Positions 1 to 10,100 of a stretch of DNA of 64,000 nucleotides are shown in pieces. The DNA is taken from the NCBI RefSeq assembly GCF_023053635.1, contig NC_086188.1, forward strand, positions 818,501-882,500, given 5' to 3'. The position numbers and the translations under genes are program-made. Below the pieces are notes generated by a model. The model did not search any database. It was not told the origin of the DNA and was given only the letters and a program-made list of their open reading frames with translations. The stretch is from Elgaria multicarinata webbii (lineage: Eukaryota > Chordata > Lepidosauria > Squamata > Anguidae). The first letter of the stretch is position 1, and each line of letters starts with the position of its first letter.

Positions 1-134
1 CCTTTGAGTGTTTCTATACTGTATGATGTGCGCCCGTTAGTGAAAACTGCTTAGAGATTTCATTGCATTAGGCGATGTTCTAAGTATTATACATAAATAT
101 GCTCAAAACCCCTTTCCTTCCCCCTCCACTGGTC

Positions 135-320
135 TGGAGTGGGACATGCGCTAGGACGTCCCGAGTTCGAATCTTCTATCAGGCCAGAAGCCACTGCTAG
201 GTGGCCTTAGGGAAGTCACTAAAGCCTCGACCCCACGTAGAAAATGGGGATATTAATACAGCTCTACCTAGCAGGGCTTTTGTGAGGATTACTAGGAATC
301 TGGAGCACTTTGAACACTCA
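135..320 (+). repeat. MIR-like CORE-SINE remnant
   Basis: It has a tRNA-type B box (GAGTTCGAATC), then the typical order AAGTCACT, AAAATGGGGATATTAATA, and GCTTTTGTGAGGATTA. This matches the MIR core and tail order known across amniotes. It is heavily diverged, so old. Confidence 0.65.
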
Positions 321-347
321 AAAGCCACCTCTCCAAAAGTTTTCCTT

Positions 348-430
348 CTTTTTAACTGGAGATGCCACAAGTGAAACCTGGAACCTCCTGGGTGCAAAGC
401 CTGTGCTTTTACCACTCAGCCTTGGGCCCT
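348..430 (-). repeat. tRNA-derived SINE fragment
   Basis: On the minus strand it reads GGCTGAGTGGTAAAAGCAC, then GGAGGTTCCAGGTTTCAC, then GGCATCTCC. These are the A-box and B-box head of the same SINE family seen near 53510, 36350 and 41838. 5' part only. Confidence 0.55.
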
Positions 431-2294
431 CCGGGTTTTTGGAAAGTCAACCATTTGATTTTGAAATGAACCCCAAAGATGTTAAAGCCAAAGACATGCG
501 GGCGGACGCAGGGACAGGGGGGGTTCTTGTTCCCCATTTAATCCACACACACCCCTTGACCTGAAGCTGGACCTCCACATCTAAGAACGGTGTATTTTCC
601 CCAGACAGTTAGTGATATTCAAAGGGCCCTTCAGCAGCGCCTGTGTTTCCCTCCCGGCTTCCTTCCCCCCTCAGCCTGCTCTGAGTGCGAACAAATCACT
701 CCGTCCTTAAATTTCCGCTATTATTCTAATGGCGGATGCTTTTCCATTCATCACCAGCAGTTGATGAAAGGGTTAGGAATCCGGGGAGGAAGAAAAAAAG
801 GCCTTCCTCCGCAAGGCGGTCTCTGGCGAAATGCCTTTGCGTTGACCTCCACGGCTTCCTCCCCACATAACGCTGCAGTCACATGGTGCGCTCCGCGCGG
901 CTCCTCCTCATCTGACACCGCGCGCACCAGCCTCGCCGGGCAGGTTCTGCATCACAAAACGGAGGCGGCTTTGCTACAGGAGAAGAACGCCCAACTTTTC
1001 AACGGACGGCAGCGTGTGGGTTTCTTTGCGGCCAGAAAGCGCTCGAGTGTCCATCTTGGAAAAAGGCATTTCCCTAATCACACATCCCAGCGGGCAGCGC
1101 TCTCTCTGCCTGCCACAGACTGGAGAGGAACATGTTCAAAAGAACAGGCACAGTTCTATGCAACTGAGAGGGCTTGGGGGGGGGGGGGAGGAGAGGACAG
1201 GAAGGAAGACGGAACTTGAAGCTCCTTGAACTACAGACACCTGCCCCCCCCTCCCCTGCAAAAAAACCCACTGCTTTGCTTTTCCTAATTCTTGTGCTTT
1301 TCCTAATTCATGCAATGTTTTTTAAAAAAACAAAGTCGCTTTTAATTCAACGGCCATTTCACAGGGGGCTCTTTTGAGGTTTTCCCTCTTCTCCCCCCCG
1401 GAAGTTCAATTTGTGATCGCTCTTTGGACCAGAAAAGCGTTCCCAGGGGCGGCTCCGTTTTTTGTGTTTTTTTCCTGTGAGGATCAAGGAACGTTGGAAA
1501 GGCGCTGAAACAGTAAAAAGCAAAACAGAAGCGTACAGAAGCGATCCTGGGGAATTTTGTAACGCTACCAGTTAGCGAAGGGTTCATGCCGCTCGTGAGT
1601 CAACTTCTTTAATTGCTCCCAATTCAGAACGAAATGCAGCAGAGCCGTTGCGCACCCTGGGTGAGCGTAGCTCCAGGAAAGGCGCTCTCTCTACGCATCT
1701 GGAGCGACGCTTTCTTCCCGGGGCCGCATGGGCAGAGCCTGGTGCCGGCCTAAAGGTCATCCTTTGGCTGTGCCCATTTCCTCCCACTGTACCGAGCCTA
1801 CACCGAGGCACACTAATGCATGCTGCAGATTTGCACAACTGTGTAGGAAACAGAGAAAGGACACCCACAACAACACAGAAAATGAATTCACGAGGGGCCA
1901 AGACCCCCACACCGAAAGAAGAGTCGCACAGGTGATCAGCACAGCACAAGCCCATGAGGGAGTGCCACGGTCGCTACTCAGGCAGGAAGGCGGCCTCCCA
2001 CACGGGGGCAGAGATGCGGGCGCACACCCACGGGCGCTACCAGGAAGGAGCACAAACTGCACAGTCTCATCTGAACTCTGAGGGGGGAAAGCGGGCAGGC
2101 AAACGAACGCACAGGCACGGCCTTCACCCTGGGATCCGCTCCTTGGCTCTTGCCGTGGGTCCTGCCCTGCCTGTCCCTCTGGCATGACTAGGCCATTCAG
2201 ATCAGGCCATAAAACAACTCCTGGATCCCAGCAGACGTTTTACTGTTCTCCGTGGGATCTTTCTTTGATCAGCCCACTGAGGAAAGTGTGACTC

Positions 2295-2334
2295 TTCCTT
2301 CCTTCCTTCCTTCCTTCCTTCCTTCCTTCCTTCC
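2295..2334 (+). repeat. (TTCC)n microsatellite
   Basis: About ten uninterrupted TTCC units in the KDM2B intron. Confidence 0.97.
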
Positions 2335-4090
2335 CAAAGAGAATGCCGGGTGGGTGGGGGTGGACAGGGACGGGTTGAAAAGAACCCAATTCAGAAACCC
2401 AACACCATAAAAACAACGGGGCACCACGCAATGCCAAACCAGAGAGGGAGGGGGAAGCCCGCTTGCCGTACGGAAGCTGTTTCTTTCCCTCCTGAATGAC
2501 ACAGAAGTCCGTTGGCACTCTCTGACACCGCTGAACGCGCACACAGGGAACGTACGAGCCAGCCGGAGGGAGGGAGCCATAAAGAAATGCTGGATCCATT
2601 TCTTTACGATGGAGGGGAGACCCGTAGCTATGGCTGGCGCCCCTCCACGAGTTCTGCTCCACGCCCAGGTCTCATCACGTGGCGCGCCTGAGCCCTCAGC
2701 TGTGGGGTCTGCTGCACCCATTCCAAAAGCAAAGGGTCTCACTTCAGCGAAACGGTTCAAAGCCACAAGACAATCCCACAGGACAGCCGGCAGTTTGACA
2801 TAAACATTGCTGAATTTACGAACCAGAACGTAACCCTAGTTGAACCTTACAAACAAAACCTCCTGGTCATTTCCACTGAACACCACGCACAGAACGAGGG
2901 GCGACTTCAGGACTAGCAATGAACTGCTGTTGATCTTTAACTAGCTTTTTTAAAAAATCGTAACTTTTCGAGCTAAACAATAATAGTAGTATAGGGAAAA
3001 AGCTGGAAAACCCACAATGTGACCCGGAAGTAAGTCTGACATTCGCGCCTTTCTCACCGACAAACAAGGCGGCATCAGATGGGTACAAAACTGTTCTCAT
3101 AGTACGACAAGGCTCCACAACTGTGGCTGTGATCACCACAGGCGGGATGTTGCCAATTCCAACACACAATCTGCGGGGGGTGGGGGGGATTCTCAGACCC
3201 CCGATGTGGTGCGAAGCGAAGCGGAATTCAGATCCCTACTTAGCCGTGACGTTCCCTGAAATTACTGTTTAGAAAACTAAAACTATCTCTGCGAACGTCC
3301 CCCCTCCATACATTCTATAATCGCTAAATGAAGGGCGTGCAGAGAATGGATTCCGATGATTTCACATGCGTGTTTCTCTCTGCGCACGCACACACACCAG
3401 GCATCTATAGTCAAACACAACTTCCCACTGGGCGAACATTTAACAGGAAAAAACCAACTTCATTATCTACAGACAGGTTTTGGGCTCCTACGCAGAAGCA
3501 CTCTTCCATACAACCCTACTTTGCAGGGTTGTTTTAAGGGTGAAACAAGAAGCGCTGAGACTTTGGGGCGAGGCAAGAGAAGTTGGGGTTCAACCCTATG
3601 CAAGTCTAGGCAGAAAAAAAGCCCTCCAACTCCCATGCCCCAGCCAGCCATGCCTGGTATGTTTTAAATTAAACAGTTTTATTCAATGTTAATAAAGGAA
3701 CAGAAAGGAGGGAAGTGAGTTATTTTTTCTGCAGTGTTTAGTTCTGGGGTTGCCAACGTGGAGCCTGCAATAAATAAATGAACGCCCCACCCCACCCCCT
3801 GCATTGCAGGGCCCACAATTCCCAGGGCAGCAGGTGTAACGATTCAAGATACGAAGGTTCCTTATAAGCCACTGGCAAGTTGTAGCCCACCGTTGCTCAA
3901 CAGATCTTTTGGACTCCAACTCCCAGCACTCCTAACCATTGGCCGTGCTGGCTGGGGGTGATGGGTCTTGGAAGTCCAAAACATCTGGAGACCATCAGGC
4001 TGTGGAAGGCTGTTTGATTCCACCATTTTGTTTGATGGTTTTTTGGGCATGGGTTTTTTTTTTTTTTTTTTTTTGCCTGTCTCAGTAGTC

Positions 4091-4340
4091 CAAAAGTGTG
4101 CTAGTGTGTTCTGGTGGTTACAGCGGTGGAAGAGGACCGCAGAGACCCAGGTTCAAATCCCCACTCAGCTACGAAACTCCCAGGGTGAGGCTCAGGCCCA
4201 TTGAGCAGGGGGTTGGACTCCATGGCCTTGTAGGCCCCTTCCAACTCTGCTATTCTATGATTCTATGACACTCTCTCGGCCTAATTTACCTCACAGGATT
4301 GCTGTTAGATTAAAAGGGAGGGTGAACTTTGTGCCCTGCC
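4091..4340 (+). repeat. tRNA-derived SINE interrupted by a CR1 3' end
   Basis: A tRNA-like head with a B box (CCCAGGTTCAAATCCCC, 4146-4162) runs to about 4190. It is followed by a short CR1 tail: GGGGTTGGACTCCATGGCC, ending ATTCTATGATTCTATGA, at about 4203-4268. The expected SINE body (TTACCTCACAGGATTGCTG) resumes after 4269. The order fits a 5'-truncated CR1 inserted into a SINE. Exact joints are uncertain. Confidence 0.6.
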
Positions 4341-4379
4341 CGGATCACCTGTGAGGAAGATGCGAATCAATCAATGGAA

Positions 4380-5160
4380 ACGAAGTCCAGAAAACCCCCG
4401 CGTGCACGGCATGCTCCTAGCCCATGGCGAGGGAGGGAATGAATGGAAACGGTGGCCTGCGCATCCCGAGGCCGGGGGGGGGGGTGCAAAACGTGGAAGG
4501 GGGAGGGGGTTCGACCCCCGCTCTCGAGCTCTGAGGGGGGAACAATGGGGAGGGGGGGCGTTCATGCGGGAGACGGGCAATCGGGGTGGCCCAAGGGCGG
4601 CGCACTGAGGGACGTGCGCCAAGCCAGGCCTTCTCCAGCCGCCGCCTCCTCTCCGGCCGCTCGCCTGGGCTTGGAAAAGAGAGAGATGGGAAACGGAGGG
4701 GGTTCAGCGAAGGCCGGATTCCCGCTCTCCACAGACGGTGTTTCGTTTCATCGAGCTTAACGGCCTGCCGCTCCCCCCTCACCTCCCCACACACGAACGG
4801 AAAAGGCACTCAACCCCCTGCCCCAAAACACGGCGAGGAAACCTAAAGCCTCCAATTGCCACAGCCAGGCAGAAAGGAAACGTGGCCGCCGTGGTCCCAC
4901 CGGCTGCAAGGAGAGGCACGACGCGCCCCACTTTGGCCCCTCCTCAGCCCCACCTCCAGCCCCCCCAACACACAAGGAGGTGCTTTTTCGCTGCCTCCCT
5001 CCCGAAATCCAAGAAGGAGACCGGCCCCGGCCCCCCTCCGCTCCCCCTCCTCACGTGTTGCGCCCTGCAACGTTCCCCTCCGTTTCGGCACTCGGAGCAG
5101 GAAGCAGGCCGGGCCACGAAGAAAAGGGCAAGCGTGGCTCAGCCTGAGGGGAATCCTGTG
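4380..5160. promoter_or_regulatory. Intronic GC-rich, CpG-containing island in KDM2B
   Basis: A dense GC block far inside intron 6, without recognisable repeats for most of its length. It could be an internal promoter or an unmethylated island. Human KDM2B is known to make a short isoform from an internal promoter, but that starts after the JmjC exons, so equivalence is not claimed. Confidence 0.35.
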
Positions 5161-5504
5161 GACTGAAAAAGCAAGCCGACAGACTCAACAGGCCGCTTCC
5201 CACATTTGTCAAGTTGCTACTACCCAGGGCCAATAATAAGTGCCTCTCTTTTTTTTTTGTTGGAAAGGCAGGGTATAAATCAAATAAACATAAGCAAATA
5301 GAAAGACAGAGACTGTGCGAGTCTCACACGTATCATAAAACCGTGACGCAGATCCCGTAGTGCGTTATAAAAGGCAGAACAGCGCTTTGAAAACAAGACA
5401 GCCATTATTCCCGTATCTACACACAAAACTGGCCACTCTAAGAGCAGGGGGAGACTCTTCTGCTACCACATCCGCCCCCTCACAATTTCCTTGCTCAAAT
5501 CTGT

Positions 5505-5706
5505 ATTTTTATTATTATTTATGTATTATGACGTTTATAGTCCACCATTTTTCCTCCAAGGAACCCGAGGCAGCTTACATAATTGTACTGCTCTCCTCAC
5601 TGAGAGTCCGTGACTGGCCCAAAGTCATCCAGTGAGCTTCATGGCCAAACGGGGACTAGAACCCGGATCTCTCAAGCCCTAATCACTACACCACACTGTC
5701 TCTCAC
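5505..5706 (-). repeat. tRNA-derived squamate SINE, full-length-like, reversed
   Basis: On the minus strand it starts with GTGTGGTGTAGTGATTAGGG, then has the B box GGGTTCTAGTCCCC and the body ending in TTATTATTATT. Two close relatives lie at about 42019-42255 and 59622-59853. It ends in a simple-repeat tail, as a retroposed SINE should. Confidence 0.7.
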
Positions 5707-6678
5707 AATATATTCAAGAAAGACTTCCCCCTTTCCTATTTGGATAGTTTTTATTCCTGTGGAGATGATTGAGAAAATCCCCCCAAAACAACATTATTAT
5801 CAGCTTCCAAGAGTTAAAAAGGAAACGTAACATTTGTTTTAGAAGGATCCTGCCTTAATAAGTCGTGATGCGAATGAGCAGCAGGCTGGTGCATACAGCC
5901 TTTCATTCCCCCCTCCGCACAGGCGGGCAAACAAACCAGGACAGGATAGCTATACATTACATCCAAATCTGGGATTAGGGTTTAGTAGTGCCTCCAAACA
6001 TGCCAAGATCCACAGGCCAGCTGAGCCCAGCTTGTTCAGGGGGAACTTAACCACAACCCCAGCTTTGGACACAACCACGTCTTCCTGGTTTGTTTAGCCA
6101 CTCATGCAAAGGGAGGAGCAAACAGGCTAGATGTTCACATGATGGTTTATTAAGCCAGGATTTCTGGCTTAATGTGCGCACGCCTCAACACTAGCCTTTA
6201 AAGAAACACGTTCACCAACCAACAATCAAAGCATGAAAGAACTATTAAGTAAGGTTTTCAGAAGCACACACAAAAGTAGTATTTGTATAAAATCCAGCCG
6301 CCGCCGCCCCACAAAAGGAACCAGGTGAAACCTAGTCTACACACGTGCGGCTGGATGGGCCGTGCCCTCCACCACTCCAAGTTGCCCGGAGGCGATGCCA
6401 CGGCTTTCAATGTTCCCCCAAGTAAAAATTCCCTGCAATATTTTGTTTTTAACAAAAACATAGCACAACAGGGAGAAAAGTTCTGTTCCCGCTCACTCCC
6501 TCTGACGCTAGTTCTCAGTGAGATTTCCCCATAGGACAGCTTTCAAAGTCCGCACCTCTGGCAAAGAACTCCTGGAGTTGCTGCTCTCCGGTGCTACAGG
6601 TGACTCAGCCTCCTCCGCTGCCTCTGCTCCAGCACTGGCAGGGAAAGGAGTCAGACGGGGAATCCCCAATCTGCAGTC

Positions 6679-6847
6679 GAGGCTGGTGGCTCCGATGTCA
6701 GCGGGGGCAGTGAATCTGCTGCGCGTTTCAGCCAGAACTCTGAAAGAGCCACCCAAGGGCCTTCCACGCCTGGGCAGCTCCTTCAGCGTTCTGACCGGAA
6801 CCTGGAGCAGATTCACCACCCCAGGGGCATCAGAGCCGCCTGCCTCC
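6679..6847. repeat. Palindromic MITE-like element, family D
   Basis: The left arm starts GAGGCTGGTGGCTCCGATGT. The right arm, read in reverse complement, starts GAGGCAGGCGGCTCTGATG and stays alignable for about 80 bases. The halves therefore form an imperfect hairpin with a short loop. Related single arms occur near 36003-36105 (plus) and 58980-59065 (minus). Confidence 0.7.
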
Positions 6848-7012
6848 CTGTATTTCGGAGCAGCCCAGCAAGAGCCGCCAGCAGCCACATCGCCCCGCCA
6901 ACCACGTGGCTCCTCTCGCACTTCTGCCAGCAGCCACAGCTCAGCAGCAGCAGCAGGGATTCCACGGAGAGGGTGGCAAAGTGCAGCCCTCCAAGAAGCA
7001 GAATGCACTTAC

Positions 7013-7119
7013 TTCTTCACTTTGGGGTACTTCATCTCCGAAATGGTGTTGGTGGCGTCCGTCTGCCTCTCCTTCAGATGACGCGGCCACATGTTGTCCA
7101 CCCAGTCCACTAAGTCCAC
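7013..7119 (-). CDS. KDM2B: KDM2B coding exon 6
   Basis: 107 bases: 35 codons plus two bases. It encodes [20 protein letters not shown], then [15 protein letters not shown]. The donor is GTAAGT. The next exon should start with the JmjC core (YCLMSVKG) and is beyond the left edge. Confidence 0.95.
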
Positions 7120-10100
7120 CTGAAAGGCCGGCCAAGGTCAGGCGTTAGGCAGGACACGAGGGAGGAAGAGCCGTCCGCGGAGCTGGAGAGTGACTGGTGG
7201 CCCGTGTGGCCTATTTCCCAGAGGCCGGTCCTCGATGGCCAGGCTAGGGGGGAGGGCCGGCTGCAGGCTGCACGCACGCACACACCCACACCCTGCTCCA
7301 TGGCCATTTCTGCACTCCCCTGCTGAATTTGCCACTATGGAGCCATTTTGCAAGGAAAGACGTCGCAGGCAAGCAGAACGGCGCTCCCGTTCACACACTG
7401 GCACATATCAATGAGCCCATGCAAATGTCATGCCCTTCAGTGTCATCTTCAGCCCTCCGTTTTGGTGACGCGTTTCCTCTTTTTCAGCCATATGTCACAG
7501 GCCTTTCCATGGTACATTCATAGCAGGGATACCGGAGGAATCCGTCTGGGGGTGAAGCTCCCCCAGCTGCCGTCTGCTCCGCCCCACCCTCTCCCCCCGG
7601 ACTTAGGGCTCGCTTCCCTGAGAACTGGCCCGGCTCAATCTGCATTGAGCCCAGCCACTTCGCGGATTTTCCAGGGTGTGTCAAATTTGCAGAAATAGAC
7701 ATTTGTGTAAACTGTCTATTTACGCCAAAAAAAATTTTTTTTTAAAGAACACAAAAGTTCCCAGATTTCCTGAAAAACCCACGGAAATCCAGCAAGCCAG
7801 ATTTCCCAGTAATAGATATCCCTGATTTATAGCCAAGTGGTCATTTACAAGTCTGAGCCAATGGCCATCACAAAATTATAGGGCCATGAACTACACAGGC
7901 AGATTATCCCGTGTTCAATGAAACTGTCTTGTCTGGTGTCTACTGCCAATCAGTTTAACTGGATGATCCCCTACAAACTGGAGAGGAGAGGAGAGGAGGA
8001 GAGCCCTCATCGACATCAATCCCTGCAGCTCACAGGCCAAGGAAGCTCCCGGGTTATAGCAGGCAGCCAATTAAAGTAGTAGATCAATCCCACTAGTCTT
8101 AATACATGAATCAATTAGATCTGCACGCATTTGCGCAGGAGCCAAACAAGAGTTTGAGGAGGGGGAAGGAAGACTACTTTTTTGGGGGGGGGGGGGGTTT
8201 CGTACAGTGCAGGCAATTTCATGAGTGCAATTAGGGAATCCATTTCTGAAGACAGGGCCTGCCTGCCTGCCCACAGTTCTTTATGCTCTGATATTAAAAA
8301 CAAATATATATTTTTAAAATGTGTCGCTCAATTAATCGAGGGTGTCTTTGTTGGTTAATTAAAAAGAGTTTAACGGTGCAATCCTGTGCATGTTTAGATG
8401 GGAAAAAAGTCCAACAATTCCCAGCATGGCTGGCTGGGGAATGCTGGGAGTTGTAGGACTTTTTTCATGTCTACACAGGCACAGGATTGCATCCTTAGAG
8501 AAGACTTCCCCCCTTCCACAGATTAGCTAGTAAAGGCGGGCGCGCACGCACACAGAAACGGAACCCAAAGGAAGCGAGCCCCCAACTCAAGGACGACCCA
8601 CAGAGGTCCCCCAACTCACCACGTTGGGGCGCCTGACAATGTTCGCCAGCTTCGTGTGGCTGAACTCGAGGCTGATCACGTTGTACAGCTTCTTGCGCTC
8701 AGCCTCCGGGGTCTCGTAGTACCGCACAAACTGAGACATGCTCATCTCAATGCCCTTTTGCGTGTTCACATCCATCACGTCCACGATCCGGCGGCTCCCT
8801 GGAAGATTTCACACACACAAATGCAACCAGGTTTTTAATTCCCTATGAGGCATTTAAAAGAAATGCCTCAAGTCAGGGAGGGCCCAAGTCAAGCTGAGAA
8901 ATGCCGAGTAGCCTTTCCAGGTGCTCCTGTCAGGGCCTGGCCTCCTCCAGATGCTTTGGACTACAACACCCATAATCCATAACCCCAGGCCATGCAAGAT
9001 GGGGCTTATGGAAGCCATAGTCCAAAACATCTGGAAGGAATATGGCTGCCTACCCCTGGCCTGTACCATCCTGAATATTACCTGGGGTGAGACTAGACGC
9101 AAGCTACGAAAAAGCCGTTTTCCTTTCACGGGATTGCTGAGGTCCCACATTCAAGTAAGCATGCAAGTTCCCCCAGGCCCCTGTCCCTGCACTGAGGGCA
9201 GCAGCAGGGAGATGAGTGGAAGCAGGAGCCCGAAGGCCATTTCCAACCTTCCTCGGGTGCAATCCTGAGGCAGGTGGGAAATATCACCTGAGGCATCTGA
9301 TCTGGACCACACTATCCCAGACTGAGGTTTGTTTCTGAAAGGTTTTCCCTTTCATGCCTCCATCCTACAGGAAGCAGGCGCAGACCTGTGACTCACACAG
9401 AAACATGGGGGGGGGGCTCGAGAGAAAGAGAGGCGATTGTTGCTCCTACCGATGCTAAAAATAGACCCTTGCGGTCCCACAGAAACAGCACCCCCTGTTT
9501 TAAATTGGGAGGGGGGGAAAGAAGCGCGCTTCAGCTCTCAAAACTTTGAGGAACGCCAGCATGGTCACACGCAGAGATGCTCCCAGATACTTTGGCCGGT
9601 GCAGCTCTTTGCTGCGATGAACACCTCTGAGGCAAGGGTCTTGCGTTTGAGCCAGGAAGTCCTTTCGCGACGGGTCTCAAAACCGCCTGAGGCCAACGGG
9701 CTCCCCTTTCTCAAAAGCCCCCTTCTCCCCTAGCGCAGAGGCTGGGGGGCTCCGATGCGGAGTGGGGCGGAGCAGCCGCTCCAGGAGACTGAATGTGGAC
9801 CCAAGGACATCTCCCACCCACCCCCGGCAACACTCCATTGCATTAGAGCAGCAGATGTTCAAAGGAGCAGGACCCAACGCCACATGAACGGAACAAAGCC
9901 TGGTCATCAAAGGGGGGGGGGGGAGAAGCCAGCAATCAAAGAAGGCTGCACTGCCAGGAGTCTCTCAGCCAGCCTCCCCCCCCCCCCCGCAATACAAAGC
10001 CCCTGAAATCAGAGACGTAGGATTGGGGCCCTCAGAGCTGTGCGAACAGACGAAGGTGCTGCCCTAGTTACTACGTTTAGCACATGCCTCGGGGGGAACC

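Larger units (their letters stand above)
1..7012. other. KDM2B: KDM2B intron 6 (partial) with repeats and GC-rich islands
   Basis: No coding exon could be supported here. The stretch holds a MIR-like SINE, a reversed tRNA-derived SINE, a TTCC microsatellite, a nested SINE/CR1, a reversed SINE at 5505-5706, a palindromic element at 6679-6847, and two GC-richer non-repeat zones (about 590-1220 and 4380-5160). The rest is unique intron-like DNA. Confidence 0.7.

Noticed and set aside
1-7012. Search for the next KDM2B exon (YCLMSVKGCFTDFH)
   Set aside because: No matching reverse-complement sequence with proper splice sites was seen, so the exon is assumed to lie to the left of the window.
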